The translations under genes were made by a program, and so were the position numbers. From Adenanthera pavonina (lineage: Eukaryota > Streptophyta > Magnoliopsida > Fabales > Fabaceae), in NCBI GenBank assembly GCA_026686845.1, contig JAIVEN010000006.1, positions 36,750,501 to 36,814,500 on the forward strand: a DNA stretch of 64,000 nt. Direction: 5' to 3'. The notes beneath the pieces are model-generated. The model saw nothing but the letters and a program-made list of their open reading frames with translations, was not told where the DNA came from and ran no database searches. Shown in pieces: positions 45,601 through 59,356 of the stretch (position 1 is its first letter; every line of letters begins with the position of its first letter).

Positions 45601-46256
45601 GTCGGTTTCAGCCTTCAACCTGATCCAACCCCCACATGACGCGTATCCTTAAACCCATCACTACGATTACAAAACAGAAAAAATTCACAAAAGGAAACTG
45701 TTCCTCTATTTTTTTCTTCATCCAGAATCAACCAAACTGCGCAAAGGTTCCTCTTTCCTCATGACAAAAACTGAATAACCCAAAAAAAAAAATCCGAACG
45801 AAACTTTTCGAAGGTCTCATTCATATTAGATGCTTTGGTATAATATTTGATGCCTTTGAGACCAAGTTATCAATTCGTATTTCCGTCAAAATCAGTTTCC
45901 TCAGGTTCGCCCGATTCTCCCCCCTCTTTCTCTTTTTTCTCCCTGGTTCTGATTTGGAATGTTTAGGGTTTTGGGTTTCAGATATTTCTTCACTTTCTTC
46001 AGGTTTCCGCAAAATGTTTTGGTAACAAGTTTGTAAAATTTAATCTTTCACTTTTTGATTTCATTGTTATTCTTTTTTCCCCCTCTTCCCGTTGATTTTC
46101 TTCGGAAATATTTTGTTGTCTCTGCTTTGTTGATTCATTTTATCTTCTTTCGAACGCCGATTATTTTTTTTCTGTGCTTTCTACGCGTCTATGAACTGAA
46201 GATTGTGAAGTTCACTCATCTACGGGATAAAAGCTCAAAATGTCAAAGACGAAGTT

Positions 46257-46295
<39 letters not shown>

Positions 46296-46497
46296 CCCTG
46301 GGGTTCTTCTATTTAGTCATGTTCTGACCAGTTGATGATAAGACCATTTTAGTTCCCTTAATCGTTGATGGAGTTGAAGATGAAGGATTTGGAGTTAGAA
46401 TGCAGTGGCAAAATTGTTTTATGCTTTCTGTAATCAGTCTTATTTATTTATTTACTAATTACTAATTTGTTGCCTTTCTTATAGGAATCATAAAATC
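45601..46497 (+). promoter_or_regulatory. Leader region of the lipase gene with intron and (CT)n tract
   Basis: Between the upstream MITE and the ATG at 46498 the sequence is pyrimidine-rich and leader-like. A splice acceptor (TTCTTATAG, AG at 46483-46484) lies 13 bases before the ATG, so an intron in the 5' untranslated region is likely. Its donor is uncertain. A (CT)n run at 46261-46291 lies inside the putative intron. No TATA box stands out. Confidence 0.45.
46261..46291 (+). repeat. (CT)n microsatellite in the lipase leader
   Basis: Fifteen CT units followed by a T-run, about 200 bases before the ATG. CT/GA tracts are common in plant leaders and can act as GAGA-type elements. Confidence 0.9.
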
Positions 46498-49400
46498 ATG
46501 GCGACTGCAACCATGGCTACTGCAGCCGGTGCAGCTGCTCTTTTATACTATACATTAAATCGGAAATTACAATCGTATACAGAGAATGAAGATGAAGAAG
46601 AAAATGTTAGTTATTCATCCACTATGGTGCCTGTGGGAATAGACCGTGTTTCACATAGATTAATCCAAGCGCCTGCTACGTGGTTGGAGACAATATCAAC
46701 ATTGTCCGAGACTCTTAGATTCACCTATTCGGAGACTCTTGGCAAGTGGCCGATAGGGGATTTGGCATTTGGTATAAGTTTTCTTCTGAAGAGGCAGGTA
46801 AGGGAAACATACTTATTTCTCGGTGTCCTGGTGTTATCAGCTGAAAGGCATGGGAAAAATGTGGAATGCTCTTCTCGTCTACTAAGTAGTCAAGAAAATT
46901 ATTATTAGGATGTGAAAATACTGAAGACTGGTTTGATGCATATATCTCTGGGAAAACTAGATGTAGAACGGAATGGTTGGAGGGCCATCCTAAGGCTCGC
47001 TATTTCAATAAGATACAAACTAGGGTCTTTGAAGAAATAATCCAAATTTTTTGGGAACAGTGTTATACAATGGGTAATTCTTAATCTTTTTGGTTTTTTC
47101 TCTGACAACAAAATGGATTGGTGATGCAGGACGAGAAGATATAGTTATTGTGTTTTCTATGATGTTTAATGATATATAATAATCGTGCAGGATTTATGAT
47201 TTTGTAGTTAGATTTTTAACGTTATTTAGGATTTAATTAGGAATTACCAATAAAGATATTTAGCCTTGGGATATGATCAAGATTGTCAAACACATGAGTT
47301 TAGTCTAGCTTATGGATGGGGCAAACTCATAATACAGTCCAGCATGCCCAGCCCATTAAAAAGTATGTCAGGAGGAAGAAACGTGGGCTAGAGGTTGAAC
47401 AAAACTACCTCATCTATTTACTGGGCATACATTTTGCATTAGTGGACCCTTTGGTGGACAATGAGGAGCAGTTCCTTCCTTAACTTTCTCAACACATGCA
47501 GTTTATTGCTTCTATTTGTGAATCCTGTTTGTTATTGCAAATAATGTTCTGAGGCGATATATAGCTGAGTAGGATTAGTCTTTACGAGGTCGTGAATGGT
47601 TCTCTCCTGGGAGGTTTTGTCCACTTCACATGGGCTACAGTGTTAGGGAGTTGATGTATTAGGTGCTGATACACTGATTCGGTTAATACAATATCTTTCT
47701 TTTGCAATCTTTTCTCTTTGAAGATTTTATAATCTTTTCAGGGTTCTAACAACTTGTAGCTTAGATTTGTTACAAGTTTACTGCTGCTAATAAATAGCTA
47801 TTGAAGTATAGAATTATACTATGCATAATAATTAAAACACAATATAAAGTAAGAAATTTATTCAAATGCAGTTCAAATTATACTGATTAAAAAAAATATA
47901 TCCATGTTCCATGTTACTCAACATAGAAATTCTAATAAAATTCTTTCATAAATAGTTATTCAATATAACCAAATCTCAGAAACACAAAGGAAAATTGGAA
48001 GATCTTCAAAACTTTGATTGTCATCATGTCCATCATCTTTGCCTACATCCTCACTGCCATCAATATCATCATCATTATATTCCTCCTCAATGTCATCCAA
48101 AGCCATATTTGAAGTAAGTCCTACTGGATTATCATAATCGAAATCAATCAAATGATTCTTACTACCAATCTCTAACACTAATGCTTCAGAAGTCATATTT
48201 TTTGTATTAACATGTCAGAAGGCTTAAAAGTCTAATTCCTGATTGTACTTCTTGTATGGGCATTTGGAAGTTATTTATTTATTTATTTTTAACTAGCTTG
48301 ACATAAATGTTGTGCCAAAAAGGATATCTTCAAGCTTGCTTACCTAAAAATTGCCAAGTCAACCAATTCGACATGAGTTAGCTTTGATTTTGACTCCACA
48401 AGCAGTTTGACAAGTTTTCCTCAGGTGAAAATGTAAATTCAGCAAACTTGGCGAGTCAAACTCGTAAGTTTAACAATCATGGATATGATATTGTTATCCC
48501 CTTGTGGTACCCATATTTAAGTATTAGTAGAATTTCGTATTTAAATTGTCTGTAAATAGGTCTCTATTCTCAAGTCAAATAAAATTGTTTCCTTTGATTA
48601 TTATTGATAAATTAATTGATGATCGATATGTTGAATTAGATTATTTTCATTACTTTCTTTTAGTTCTCTTCCTTCTACATCAATTAGGTTAAGTCTATAT
48701 TTGTAATTTGTGAGATTTGAGCTTCATGAATCTTCTGCACTGTAACATCCCAATGGTCAAAATCAATTCAAATTCAAATTAGATTAATATTGTAACTATA
48801 TGATTTATTTTCCGGTTCTACTTTCAATGATGATCTAGATAAGGAAGCTTGGAGAGGAACTGTTTGTAGAAAAAGAATCCCTTACTGAATTGCGATCTCT
48901 TTCATATTCTTCATGTTATGTTCTCTTGTTACACTTGATTTGAGTCATATAATGATCATTGAAGTTCTTTCTTGTCATGTTATGTCCTATATTCTTCATG
49001 TTATGTCGTTGAGCCCCTTATTGTTTTGCGATCTCTTTCATATGGTGATACTGATGTATCAGCTGTGATTCTTCCTTGAAGTTCTTCATGTCAACTTATT
49101 TCCTAGGGGAATAAGTTGATCTGTAATATTGCTTGTGTTCTTTTTTTATTTTTTATTTTTTATGTTTAATGCGGTGCTCTTGTTCCCATTCCATTATAGA
49201 CTTCAGTTCCAAAAACTTAATCACCATACTGTTTGTAATTCACACAAAGCTCCTTAGCTTTATTTTTGACCTACGGAATGGCTTTGGATTTATAATTTTA
49301 AATTTTAAAATTTCTGGGTTATGCATTGCAGGGAAACTTTCATGTTGAGAGTGTTTTTGCTGGTAATGATAGTTTACAGCTGAAGGGACCTGAGGTTGCT

Positions 49401-52400
49401 GCTGAACTTAAATGTCTCTTGAACTTGCTGACACTCTGTTGGCATTTTTCAAAGAAGCCATTTCCTTTGTTTCTAGAAGAAACTGGCTACAATGAAGAGA
49501 ATGTTCTCCTTCAAGAACCAAAAGCAGGAGTAAGTTCTGTTTTAGTTTTCGGTAAAAACTGATAATAACTTGATGCCTCTATTTTGTACTGAATTATTGA
49601 TTACATTATTGATGTTATTTTTCATACTTTCCTGTTGTGGGAGGATTGAAGACTCAATTGACTAAGGTTATTGTTTTAAAAGGAGGAAAAATGGGATGAA
49701 AGGGTGATAGTTGGAGTTATGAGGAGTTTTCTTTTTGGGTCTGTTTTGGGGAGAAAGGATGAGGAGATGGACTTCGTAGGGAGTTAGTTGTCCCATGACT
49801 GATATTTGGCAATGATTGAATGAAAAGATAGTTTAATTTATTGTCACATGATTGGCTATATGTTGTTTAATATTAATGATTCTATATGTATTTGTATACA
49901 TTTTGTCTGTTCATTTGTCGTGCAGATTTTGAAGCCAGCTTTTACGATAATAGCTGATCATGAGACAAGATGTTTTCTTTTGTTGATTCGTGGAACACAT
50001 AGTATCAAGGATACTTTAACTGCTGCTACTGGAGCTGTGGTACCATTTCATCATACTGTAGTGCATGAGGGGGGTGTTAGTGATGTGGTTCTAGGTTATG
50101 CCCATTGTGGAATGGTTGCAGCTGCTCGTTGGATTGCAAAGCTTGCAATTCCCTGTCTTATTGATGCACTTGATCGACACTCAGGCTATAAAGTCAAGGT
50201 AAATAAATTTTCTCTAATAATATATTTTCCCTCCATCCTTTAACAATTCATTCAGCATTTGCCGATGTTGCAGATTTTTTTTTTATAGCCTTTTCTTACT
50301 TGTGTTGACATCATTTCAACAAAGTGAGGATTCTTTTGAATTATCAAACTTAAAACATGAATGATAGATTATTATCTCTTTTTTAAGACATTTTGTGGTT
50401 TCTATTTATTGTCTTAGTTGTGGAAAGCTAGTGTTTGTGTGAATATTATAGAATGCTGTTATATAGTTTGACAATAGAATCCTACTTGAAATCCGTTGAG
50501 TACAAGTTCCATTTCACTTGATCAAGCTTTTGTCAGTCTAGCATTAAGCATTAGATGGCTTAGTATGACGTTTCTTCAGATTTTTGAATTGCGATTTTAA
50601 AGTTCCTTTTGTCTAGATTGTAGGGCACTCCTTGGGTGGAGGTACAGCTGCACTTCTCACATATATATTAAGAGAGAGAAAGGAACTATCTGTGACGACA
50701 TGTGTTTCATTTGCTCCAGGTTTGTCAGCTTTTATATGATTCAGAGTATTCTTAAATCTCAACTTCCAAGGATATTATAACAAGGCGTAGCTTGAGACCA
50801 ACTACTTGCCACTTGTGCAGCTGCGTGTATGACATGGGAGTTGGCTGACTCTGGAAATATTTTTATCACTTCTGTTGTAAATGGAGCCGATTTGGTGCCA
50901 ACATTCTCAGCTGCTTCTGTGGATGACTTGCGGGCTGAGGTAGTGAATGTTATCCTTAATTTTTTTTTTTCTGGGTCTTTTTTAAGAGACGTGTAAATGC
51001 TTTTGTGGTCTGACATTATTGGTTTATGTGAGCATGATTAGAACTCTACAGTGGTGTGGACAGTGGACACTGAAAAAAAATTTTCCCTCTTAAGAGTTAA
51101 TGAGTTGCTCCTGAATCATGATATTTGTGTTTGATATGTTATGTTTTTAGCTAGTATGCTTCATTTTGTGTTGAAGTTATTCTCCTGATTTTCAGGTGAC
51201 AGCTTCAGCATGGCTAAATGACTTGAGAAATCAAATTGAGCAAACAAGAATACTTAGCACAGTCTATCGTTCTGCTTCAGCGTTGGGTTCTCGTCTCCCA
51301 TCCATTGCAACTGCTAAAGCAAAAGTTGCTGGGGCTGGGGCCATTTTACGGCCTGTTTCTAATGGTACCCAGGTACTCCGTTTTACAAATTGGTTCCCAT
51401 TCGCTTTGTATCACCAGTTATCATACCATACTATGCCCAAAGAAAAAAGTTATCATACCATTCAACTATCACCAACATATTGTCTCTGATGGATATTATA
51501 AACTGCGATTGTCAAAAGAATTTGGTCTTTTGTCTCTGAGATCACTTGTTGAATGCGAAGTTCTGCCTGTTATCCACTTGGTCATGAGCATAACTTAGAA
51601 GAATTAAGGGCCTGTTTGATTCGTAGAATTATTGAGAATGGATTGGAATGGAATGATTGAGAATGAAATGGAATGGAATCTTGTAAGCCAAAATTTTGTT
51701 TGGTTTACCATAGGAAAGATATAGGTAACAACTTAAATTTGTTTGGTTGGACATAAGAAAATGATGGAATGAGATGTAAATAATGTGCAAAAAGTCATAA
51801 TTGCACCTAAGTAAAAATTTAGCCCAACATCAATTACTCTAATATTGTACTTGTAGCGTAACTTTTTTTTTATTTATTTTTTAGTTACAAACGAGTGGCA
51901 TCTTTTGTTTTTTTTTTCAGACAATAACCTCATATTTTAAACTTTTACATATTTTTATTTTTATTAAATAAAAAATATCTAAGTATAAATTGCAATATAA
52001 AAAATAAAAGGAAAACTTACGTATATTTCAATTCTTATTATTTTTTATTTTAAATGTTTTAAATTAAATATTTTTAGAAAAAAAAATCATATAGAAAAAT
52101 TACATTAAATAACTTGTATGAATTAATGAAAAATTTTAAAGAGAAAATGGGGTACATAATCTGTGAAGGGTGTTTTAAGAATAATATTTCATAATTAAGG
52201 TCATTTTTGTCATTTGGTCTCCATTCCTAGTGGTAGGAATAAACAAAGTCAGGGTCTAAGGTAGAAAAGTTAACTCCCAAATTTTTGGTAATCTTCATTC
52301 CCATGGGAGTCCAGATTCCTATTCTCATGTCCAACTAAACAGTCCAAGTGTGGGAATAGAATCTGGATTCCCACTCCATGGGCACATAGGAAATGAACCA

Positions 52401-53373
52401 AACGGGCCCTAAGTTTCCTCTAGTTCTCTTCTAATGTTGGAGGTTGATTTTTCAGTCTAACTTACAATGGAAAGTTTGTCAGCACCTGGTAACTAAATCT
52501 AATTTTTATCTTCTATTTGATCTGATTTCTTAACAACTCCAGGTTGTGATGAGGAGAGCCCAGAGCATGGCTCATGCAGCATGGACACGTCCAGCTATTA
52601 ACCTGTCCTCTTGGTCATGCATGGGACCCCGTCGCCGATCCTCAGGTGCACATTTAAAACCCACAGAAGCAGGAAGTTCTCCTAGATCTGCAGCCTCTAG
52701 TGATGCAGAAAGTTCTGATCCACTTCTTTCGTCTCCCAAGAATGGCATGAATGTGACTGCTGTTCAGAACATGGACCTTCCTATATCTTCAAGTGTAGGA
52801 GGGTGGTCGTCTGAAATTGAATGCTCTTCTGCTGATAGAATGAGTCCAGATGCTGAGGGGAATGTTGATGTCGATGATGGTGATGACATGATGGAGCATG
52901 AAACGCGTGAGGATAAAATGACTGAAGTGGAGCTGTGGCAACAACTAGAGCATGAACTGTATGACGGAAGTGAAGATGAGGAGGCTGATGTGATAAAGGA
53001 GATAAGGGAAGAAGAAGAAGCCATGGCAGAGGAAACGGATGGTCAAACCCATAGCTCTGCACTTGAAGTGAAAGAAGTTCACAGATTCTTCCCAGCCGGG
53101 AAGATAATGCATATTGTTACCCTCCACTCTGATGATGCAAGGAGTGAAAATGATGGTAGTTCAACCTCTATAAGTTCAAATAATAGCCAGCCAGATGAGA
53201 CTAAGATTGGGATCTTCCAAACTTCAAGATCTTTATACAGTAAACTGAGGCTTTCACAGACCATGATAAGTGATCACTTCATGCCAGTTTATAGAAGGCA
53301 GATTGAAAGGCTAATAAAAGAACTTCAGGAGGAAGAATCTAAAGAGGATCACAGAACTCGAGAGGTATTGTAA
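46498..53373 (+). CDS. Class-3 lipase, diacylglycerol-lipase-like alpha/beta hydrolase
   Basis: Coding exons: 46498-46797, 49332-49529, 49926-50198, 50617-50719, 50821-50939, 51196-51372, 52543-53373; all GT-AG, joining to 666 codons. The N-terminus has a short hydrophobic anchor-like stretch (AAGAAALLYYTL), followed by the family-typical N-terminal part (TWLETISTLSETLRFTYSETLGKWPIGDL). The lipase core has RGTHSIKDTLTAATGA, the nucleophile elbow IVGHSLGGG (Ser262), NGADLVPTFSA with the likely catalytic Asp315, and FFPAGKIMHI with the likely catalytic His580. Between Asp and His lies a ~200-residue Ser-rich then very acidic insert (DVDDGDDMMEHE, GSEDEEADV). The order matches plant proteins annotated as mono/diacylglycerol lipase N-terminal plus lipase class 3. 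Expected to cleave acylglycerols at a membrane; the substrate is inferred from family. GAGGTATTG near the stop could be an alternative donor, so the last residues are slightly uncertain. Confidence 0.92.
46798..49331 (+). other. Long first coding intron of the lipase gene
   Basis: A 2.5-kb intron, much longer than the others apart from intron 6. It includes a minus-strand open frame at 47960-48196 with an acidic, Asp-rich translation (EEEYNDDDIDGSEDV-like) that could be a transposon-protein relic. The family was not recognised and no element ends were found. Confidence 0.4.
51608..52409. repeat. PIF/Harbinger-like MITE in intron 6 of the lipase gene
   Basis: An 802-bp element with inverted ends GGGCCTGTTTGATTCG and (reverse complement of the right end) GGGCCCGTTTGGTTCA. 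It is flanked by TAA at 51605-51607 and 52410-52412, the usual 3-bp duplication of PIF/Harbinger elements. Internal blocks rich in GGAATGGAATGATTGAGAAT and CCATTCCTAGTGG are present. No transposase. Confidence 0.75.
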
Positions 53374-54250
53374 TAGGCGAGGACAGCATGATTAGATTTA
53401 TATGTTTGTACTATGCTGCGTGGCTTTGGGTATTTTTTTGTTCCCACAGTGAACTTAGTCCCAAAGGAAGGGCAATTTTCCTGTGCTGGTTCGGTCCCCA
53501 GCCAGCATGATGACAGCCTCCTAATATATCAATGGTCAGTCAGAGATAAACAATTCACCGGCTGCTTTTGAAACTGATGTTGGTCAGTCGGGGAAGAGTA
53601 ATTGTAAATAATTCTCCGAGTCTCAAGTTGTAAATAGTGAGTGACAAACTGACCGGAGAAGAGGTTAAATTGATTCATTCTGATCTAAATGAACGTCTCT
53701 TTGTGCATGAAACTGATCTGTTTACTCCCTTCTACTTCATGCATGCTTGCAGGCATTGCTTATGGAGTTGTGAATTTTACTGGTTTCGCCACCATTCTGA
53801 GTTTGGTGGACATGATGTAACCTTTTTCATGGGTTCAGAACCGTAATGTTAAGAGAACAAAGATGGACCCGGATGAACGATTAAGCGGTTGCATCTGGTT
53901 TGTGCATGGAAAGTTGAATCTCATTTTAAAACATATCACTTTCCCTTGAAGAATGATCTTTTACGTGTTGAGCTTCTGGTATAAATTGTTAGGAATTTGA
54001 TTCTTTTCAGCTCAACTAAATATGCAGTTAATCCACGTTGCTCAACTTAGTTTATCAAAATTCATAATAATGTCTCTGGTTCAACAGAAAGCCAGCTTCG
54101 ACATCCGAAAATTGAAATTTTCTCTGCGGATGAGAGAATTTAGGGTAGATTTTTTATTAGGAATGTCCCCTCTCAATAGTAAAGACTTATCTCTTCAGGG
54201 GTAATAAATCTGGGGTATAATTAGTGTATAGGTTTATGAGCCAATGATTG
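53374..54250 (+). other. 3' untranslated region and flank of the lipase gene
   Basis: Less AT-rich than the following DNA and without repeats, so a long 3' untranslated region is plausible. No clear polyadenylation signal was singled out. Short open frames here have no family match. Confidence 0.4.
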
Positions 54251-57058
54251 TTAAATCTTCTATTTTATGGCTCCTGCAAAATAATCAACATTACAAAGTA
54301 AAAGAATCCACATTAATACACACACATATATCAATTTATGAGTCTTACTATTTATTTGCCATGAACAATATAGTTTATTTTACATTCTATGCAGCATATG
54401 AGATTCACCTCTAGTTTTGAAATACACAACGGGCATCTGTTTTTAGGTGTACCATATTTTTTCTGCCAACCAAATGAGGCAGCCACTAGGTGTTAACAAG
54501 AAGTTTTGGATTCAGACTTTTTCTGAGTTATGTATTAAAAGTCTAAAAAAATAGAAAGAATATTTTTTTTCTTTTGGTTCTTCTATGAGAAGAAAATTGG
54601 TCAGTAGAGTATAGAGTTAACAAGGACGATGATGTTAAAAACTGACAACAGATGCTATACTTGATCTTTGGCTGAAGGCCGAGAAAAGTACAGAAGGAGA
54701 TGATGATGATGTTGATTTGAAAGATACATTGCATTTGTGGGTCACGGAAGTCGATCTCCATATCATTAAATAAAGACAAACGAAGTGGGGGCAAAGTATG
54801 TAAATTTGACCTATTATTTACAGGCTCAGTAACTCTTTTATAAACCAATATATTATTCACATGTATTTGTGTGTTTGTGTGAGAGAGTGTGAGAGAGAGA
54901 TGTGCAAATGTATATATACTTCAGACAAATTGAGGAAGCAGTTGTTAATGAAATAAAAATGGTTGAGCAGATGAACTTTTTTGTGTGAATTATTCTTCAT
55001 AAAATCAATAATAATACAGGTATGCTTTGAATATTGTCACTGGACTTGGAGCACATTAAGATTGATTTTACAGTTAGAAAACGCCATCTCAACAACTCTT
55101 TGGCTTGATTAATCAGAGTCGCTGCCAATTATGCAATCCAAATCGTACAAAACTTGCTCTTATAATTTCAATTCACTATTCATGGCATTATTTATATAAT
55201 TACACACAATTTCTCCCGTATTATATGGAATATGACGAATAAGCAGTTTTATGACTCATGAATGTTATATTGTGGCTCATTTTTTAATTCTGAATAATAC
55301 GCAAGTAATATATATAGTTATTTATATTGTTTAAGGGAAACAACTTTAATTTCTTAGGTACTTGTTGTTAAATTATACATATATAAATATTCACCATATT
55401 TTATCTCATTCTCAACCAGGAAAAGGATAGACAAGGACCATGGAAAGGAAAGCTTTAATTGAGGAAATTATAATTTAACATTAAGAGTATATCCATATTG
55501 AATATTTTAAAAGATTTTAACATAAAATATTATTCTGATACCTTTTAAAATGATTTTAAAATTTACAAATTTTTAATATGGAAATATTTTAATTTAAAAT
55601 CTAAACTATAACTTTTCTTGATTAATTATTTTTCACTTTGGACTTTTTCTTTGTGAAATGATAGTAAGAGAAAACAATTACTGACATAAAAAGTATACAC
55701 CTAGAAACGCGGACGTATATTATAAGTTTAACAACTAATTGATCATGTTGGCCAAAAAATAATTGATTATAATGCGTGACACGTAAGTCCTAATAATTCA
55801 ACTATTATAATAGATTTAGTTGCACGGATTCGAATTAATTCGAAGTCGTATTTATGATTCTTGATGAACAGCAATGTCTGGTAAAAAATAATAATAATAA
55901 TGAAGCTTTCACTAGTTTATATATATATATATAATTAATGATGTAATGACTAGAGTTGGCTAGCGCATTTACAAGAAACTCAAAATAAGTTATATTATTT
56001 ATTCACGATTTATAGTAGTGTGGGTTTTTACATTTATTATATTTTAATTGACTAGACTAGATGTTAGCTCTTGCACATTACAAAAGATCTTAAAAATGTG
56101 TCATACTGTTTTATTTTTTCTAACGACAAATTGTGTTATTTATAACTTAAGAATAATATAATATTTTATATAGTTTATATCGTAGGCTTAATTGATAAAA
56201 AAATTTACGAGACTTTCACACACTGATTTTTTTTTTTCAATAAGATGTTCAGTTGTTCACAGTGATTTCTACACCAAAGTATTTTGATAATTAGTACTAA
56301 TATTGGAATAAATTATCTGAAATAAAAAATATGATAACTTGACTATAATATGTATGCATCATGTTTCAAAACCTAAAATGATCTTCAATTATCGAGTGGT
56401 TAAAGGAAGCCGTGAAAGTTTCTCTTAAATTAAAGAAATTTTAAAGTAATTTTAATTTATAAAAATAATTAACAAATTAAATTAATTTAAATAGTCTTTT
56501 TTGTCTGAATTAATTAGTATATCATTTTATGGAACTAGCTTCTTTAAGAAATTAATTAATTGCCACCTACATTAGGTGGTTTTGTCTAGTCCTATAAATC
56601 TAATTAGCCCAAAAAATGAAAATAAATAATTTAATTTTTACATACTATTTTTTACCAAAATTTCTGCATACAATCAATTCAATCTAAAACTTAGACATAT
56701 TATTATATGTATTCCAGTGATACAAAGAAATATTATTATATATGAGAATTCTATTTTTCTGATTTTACACTCATCTTATACTTTTATTTTTATGTTTATT
56801 TAGTTATTCTATATATGTAATTAATTAATTTATCAGTGTAAATGATTTCATCTGGCTGTTGCACCTTGGCAAGAAGCATGCATGTGAATTAGTTGATGTT
56901 CCCACATGCCATGAAGTTAATGCTCTTAAATCATAGAAGCATATTGATTGAAAATTTTTCTAAATACTCAGTTGGACAACTTTGCGTCCAACTAGGTGCC
57001 TAGTGATTTATAATCTATCTAACTTGACTCAAATTAGTCAAAATCCAATATAACTATT

Positions 57059-57588
57059 AAGACAAAAGTGCATTTTTAATCCTTTAACTTTATATCATGT
57101 TTTATTTTAGTCCCTTTATTTTATTTTATTTATTTTTAATACTTTAACTTTTAAAATATAATCAAAACTTTCTTTATTCTTTATGATTAGCATCGTTAAC
57201 GTATATTAACATAAATTGCTGACAAAACATTCTTAAATGCTAACAAGACATTTTGTAATGCTTACATATTTATCTATGACAACAAAAATCCTAAGATTAA
57301 GGTTTTTTCTTAGAAGTCAGATATTTATAATTATTTTTTTTAAAATTTTCAATTTAATTTAAAAATATTTTAAGCATAAAATTTATGAATGTATAATAAT
57401 ATTAACAACTTGACAATGAAAATTGATATGTCAATATTGAATAATGCACATGTGGAAATGCTTTGTCAACATTTTCAACAGGGGAACTTTTGGTTATTTT
57501 TTAAAGTAAAAAAATAAAAAAATAAAATAAAACTAAGGAACTAAAATAAAATATAATGTAAAGTTAAGGGATAAAAGATATGTCTTTG
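57059..57588. repeat. MITE, copy 2 of the family seen at 43871
   Basis: Ends AAGACAAAAGTGCATTTTTA with ATCCTTTAACTTTATATC and AAAGTTAAGGGATAAAAG as inverted repeats. It has the same length class and interior blocks as 43871-44417. Confidence 0.5.
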
Positions 57589-57840
57589 CCAACTACTAAA
57601 TATTAGGAAGTTTGATACTTAATAAAAATGAAGAAAAGAAAAATTTTCCAAATGTATTTTGCTAATTGAAGTTAAAACAATCCATTATAAATCGTTATAT
57701 TTTGAATGAATTTTTTAACATGTATATATATTATTAATATTTCATAAACAGTTTAGTTATGATTATCTTTAACTACTCTTATTTCTTGGGTATAAATTTC
57801 ATATCTAATAATATTCGTATAATTTTATAGAAGTGGCTAC

Positions 57841-57856
57841 TGTGTGTGTGTGTGTA
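57841..57856. repeat. (TG)n microsatellite
   Basis: Seven to eight TG units. Confidence 0.85.
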
Positions 57857-57966
57857 GCTTTGTCCAATAGTGCCGGTGGAAATCACATGAATAGGTGAGA
57901 TGAGATGAGATGCAAAAGTAATGAGAAGTATGAAATTTTAAAAGAGTAAGAAGAGGCTCAAGTCAT

Positions 57967-57993
57967 ATATATACATACATATATATATATATA
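57967..57993. repeat. (TA)n microsatellite
   Basis: Interrupted TA repeat with two CATACA units. Confidence 0.85.
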
Positions 57994-59309
57994 TAATTTT
58001 TCATAAAATGTTTTGAACGCAAAAAATCGAATCCCTTCTACTGTGAGAGAAAATGGAAGTCTCTTTCAGAAAGACAATAATGGAATGGTCCATCCGTTAA
58101 GAAATTTAGGGCACACTGAACTTATGACATAAATAAATACGCACACAGATATGTATATGTATCTGTTCATTTGAATGTGACATGGATTTCGAATTTCGAT
58201 CATAAGGCGGCTGCCTGATTCTTGTTTTTCTTTTTACATGTAGCTTAAATCAGATCCACGAAGGGATTGTCAACAATATTATTCTCTTGTTCTTCCATAT
58301 CTCTATATATATATTCCCTCCAACTCTTCATAAACCACTTCTTTTTCCATTATATTATTCCTCTCAACCCTATCTATGTCTATCTATCTAAATGATATAA
58401 TTGCTAGGATTTTAAGTTAAGGAGAGAAGGTAGAGAAAGAGAGGACGCTAGGGTTTGGAAATGAGTGATCTAATGGCTATGTAATTATCAATATTGTCAT
58501 AATGGATCAATCGATTCAACTAGTTCAACTGGGAATCAATGTTAGGTTTGGTTTGGATGAAGGGAAGAACCAGTTATTCTTAAAACTAGAAAATGACCAA
58601 TAGAACTGATTGAGAATTGACTGAACCATTAAATCTTAAAATATACAATGTCTTGACTGATTCAATAATCAATTTAGTTTGATAACACTGATAATTATAA
58701 AGAAAATGTTTTCTTTCTAAATAATACAATTGCCCCATAGTTAGCTTAAATAATATCACTAACTCCAAATTTAACTTATAAGTTAGGGTCTCTCACATGA
58801 TAGTCAAATTAAATATTCTAACCTATTATAGTTTATTCAATTAAAATAACCCAATATATATTAATAAAGTGTTGGCCATAATTACTTAATATTAATGGTT
58901 GTAATGTAGCATTTAATTTGACTATTACTTAATACAAATCCATACATAACAACAAAATTATTTTCACATAATATTAAAAGTGATTTTTTCAATAAAAAAA
59001 TTGAAATAAACGGGCTCTAAATCTATGAGGAGGCTACCTCGGAGACTTTGAATGTTATAAGGTGGTACTCCCTTTGATTATTAATATAATACTATTTTAA
59101 TCAAATTACGTGAATTAAGAAGGGGAGTTAAAACTAATTAACTACCTTGATTTTTCCAAAAATTTTAACATTTTTTCAAAATTACCCTTACTTAATCTCT
59201 TTTTTTTTTCCTTTTGGATACATTAAATAGGGGTATTTTTTACAAAAGTATAATAAATATCACCTCGTATATTGTAAATGGTCTTATATTCAGGATCAAA
59301 GTAAAATAT

Positions 59310-59310
59310 C

Positions 59311-59356
<46 letters not shown>
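59310..59356. repeat. Compound (AT)n(AG)n microsatellite
   Basis: Twelve AT units pass directly into about twelve AG units. Confidence 0.9.

Noticed and set aside
46055..46327. 90-codon frame over the CT repeat
   Set aside because: Phe/Ser/Leu-rich translation of the pyrimidine-rich leader intron, upstream of the real start.
52764..53264. Minus-strand frames opposite the lipase last exon
   Set aside because: Reverse reading of the acidic and Ser-rich insert; explained by the plus-strand gene.
58290..58480. Promoter and leader of an unseen gene
   Set aside because: Leader-like composition but no open frame, splice sites or coding match downstream.
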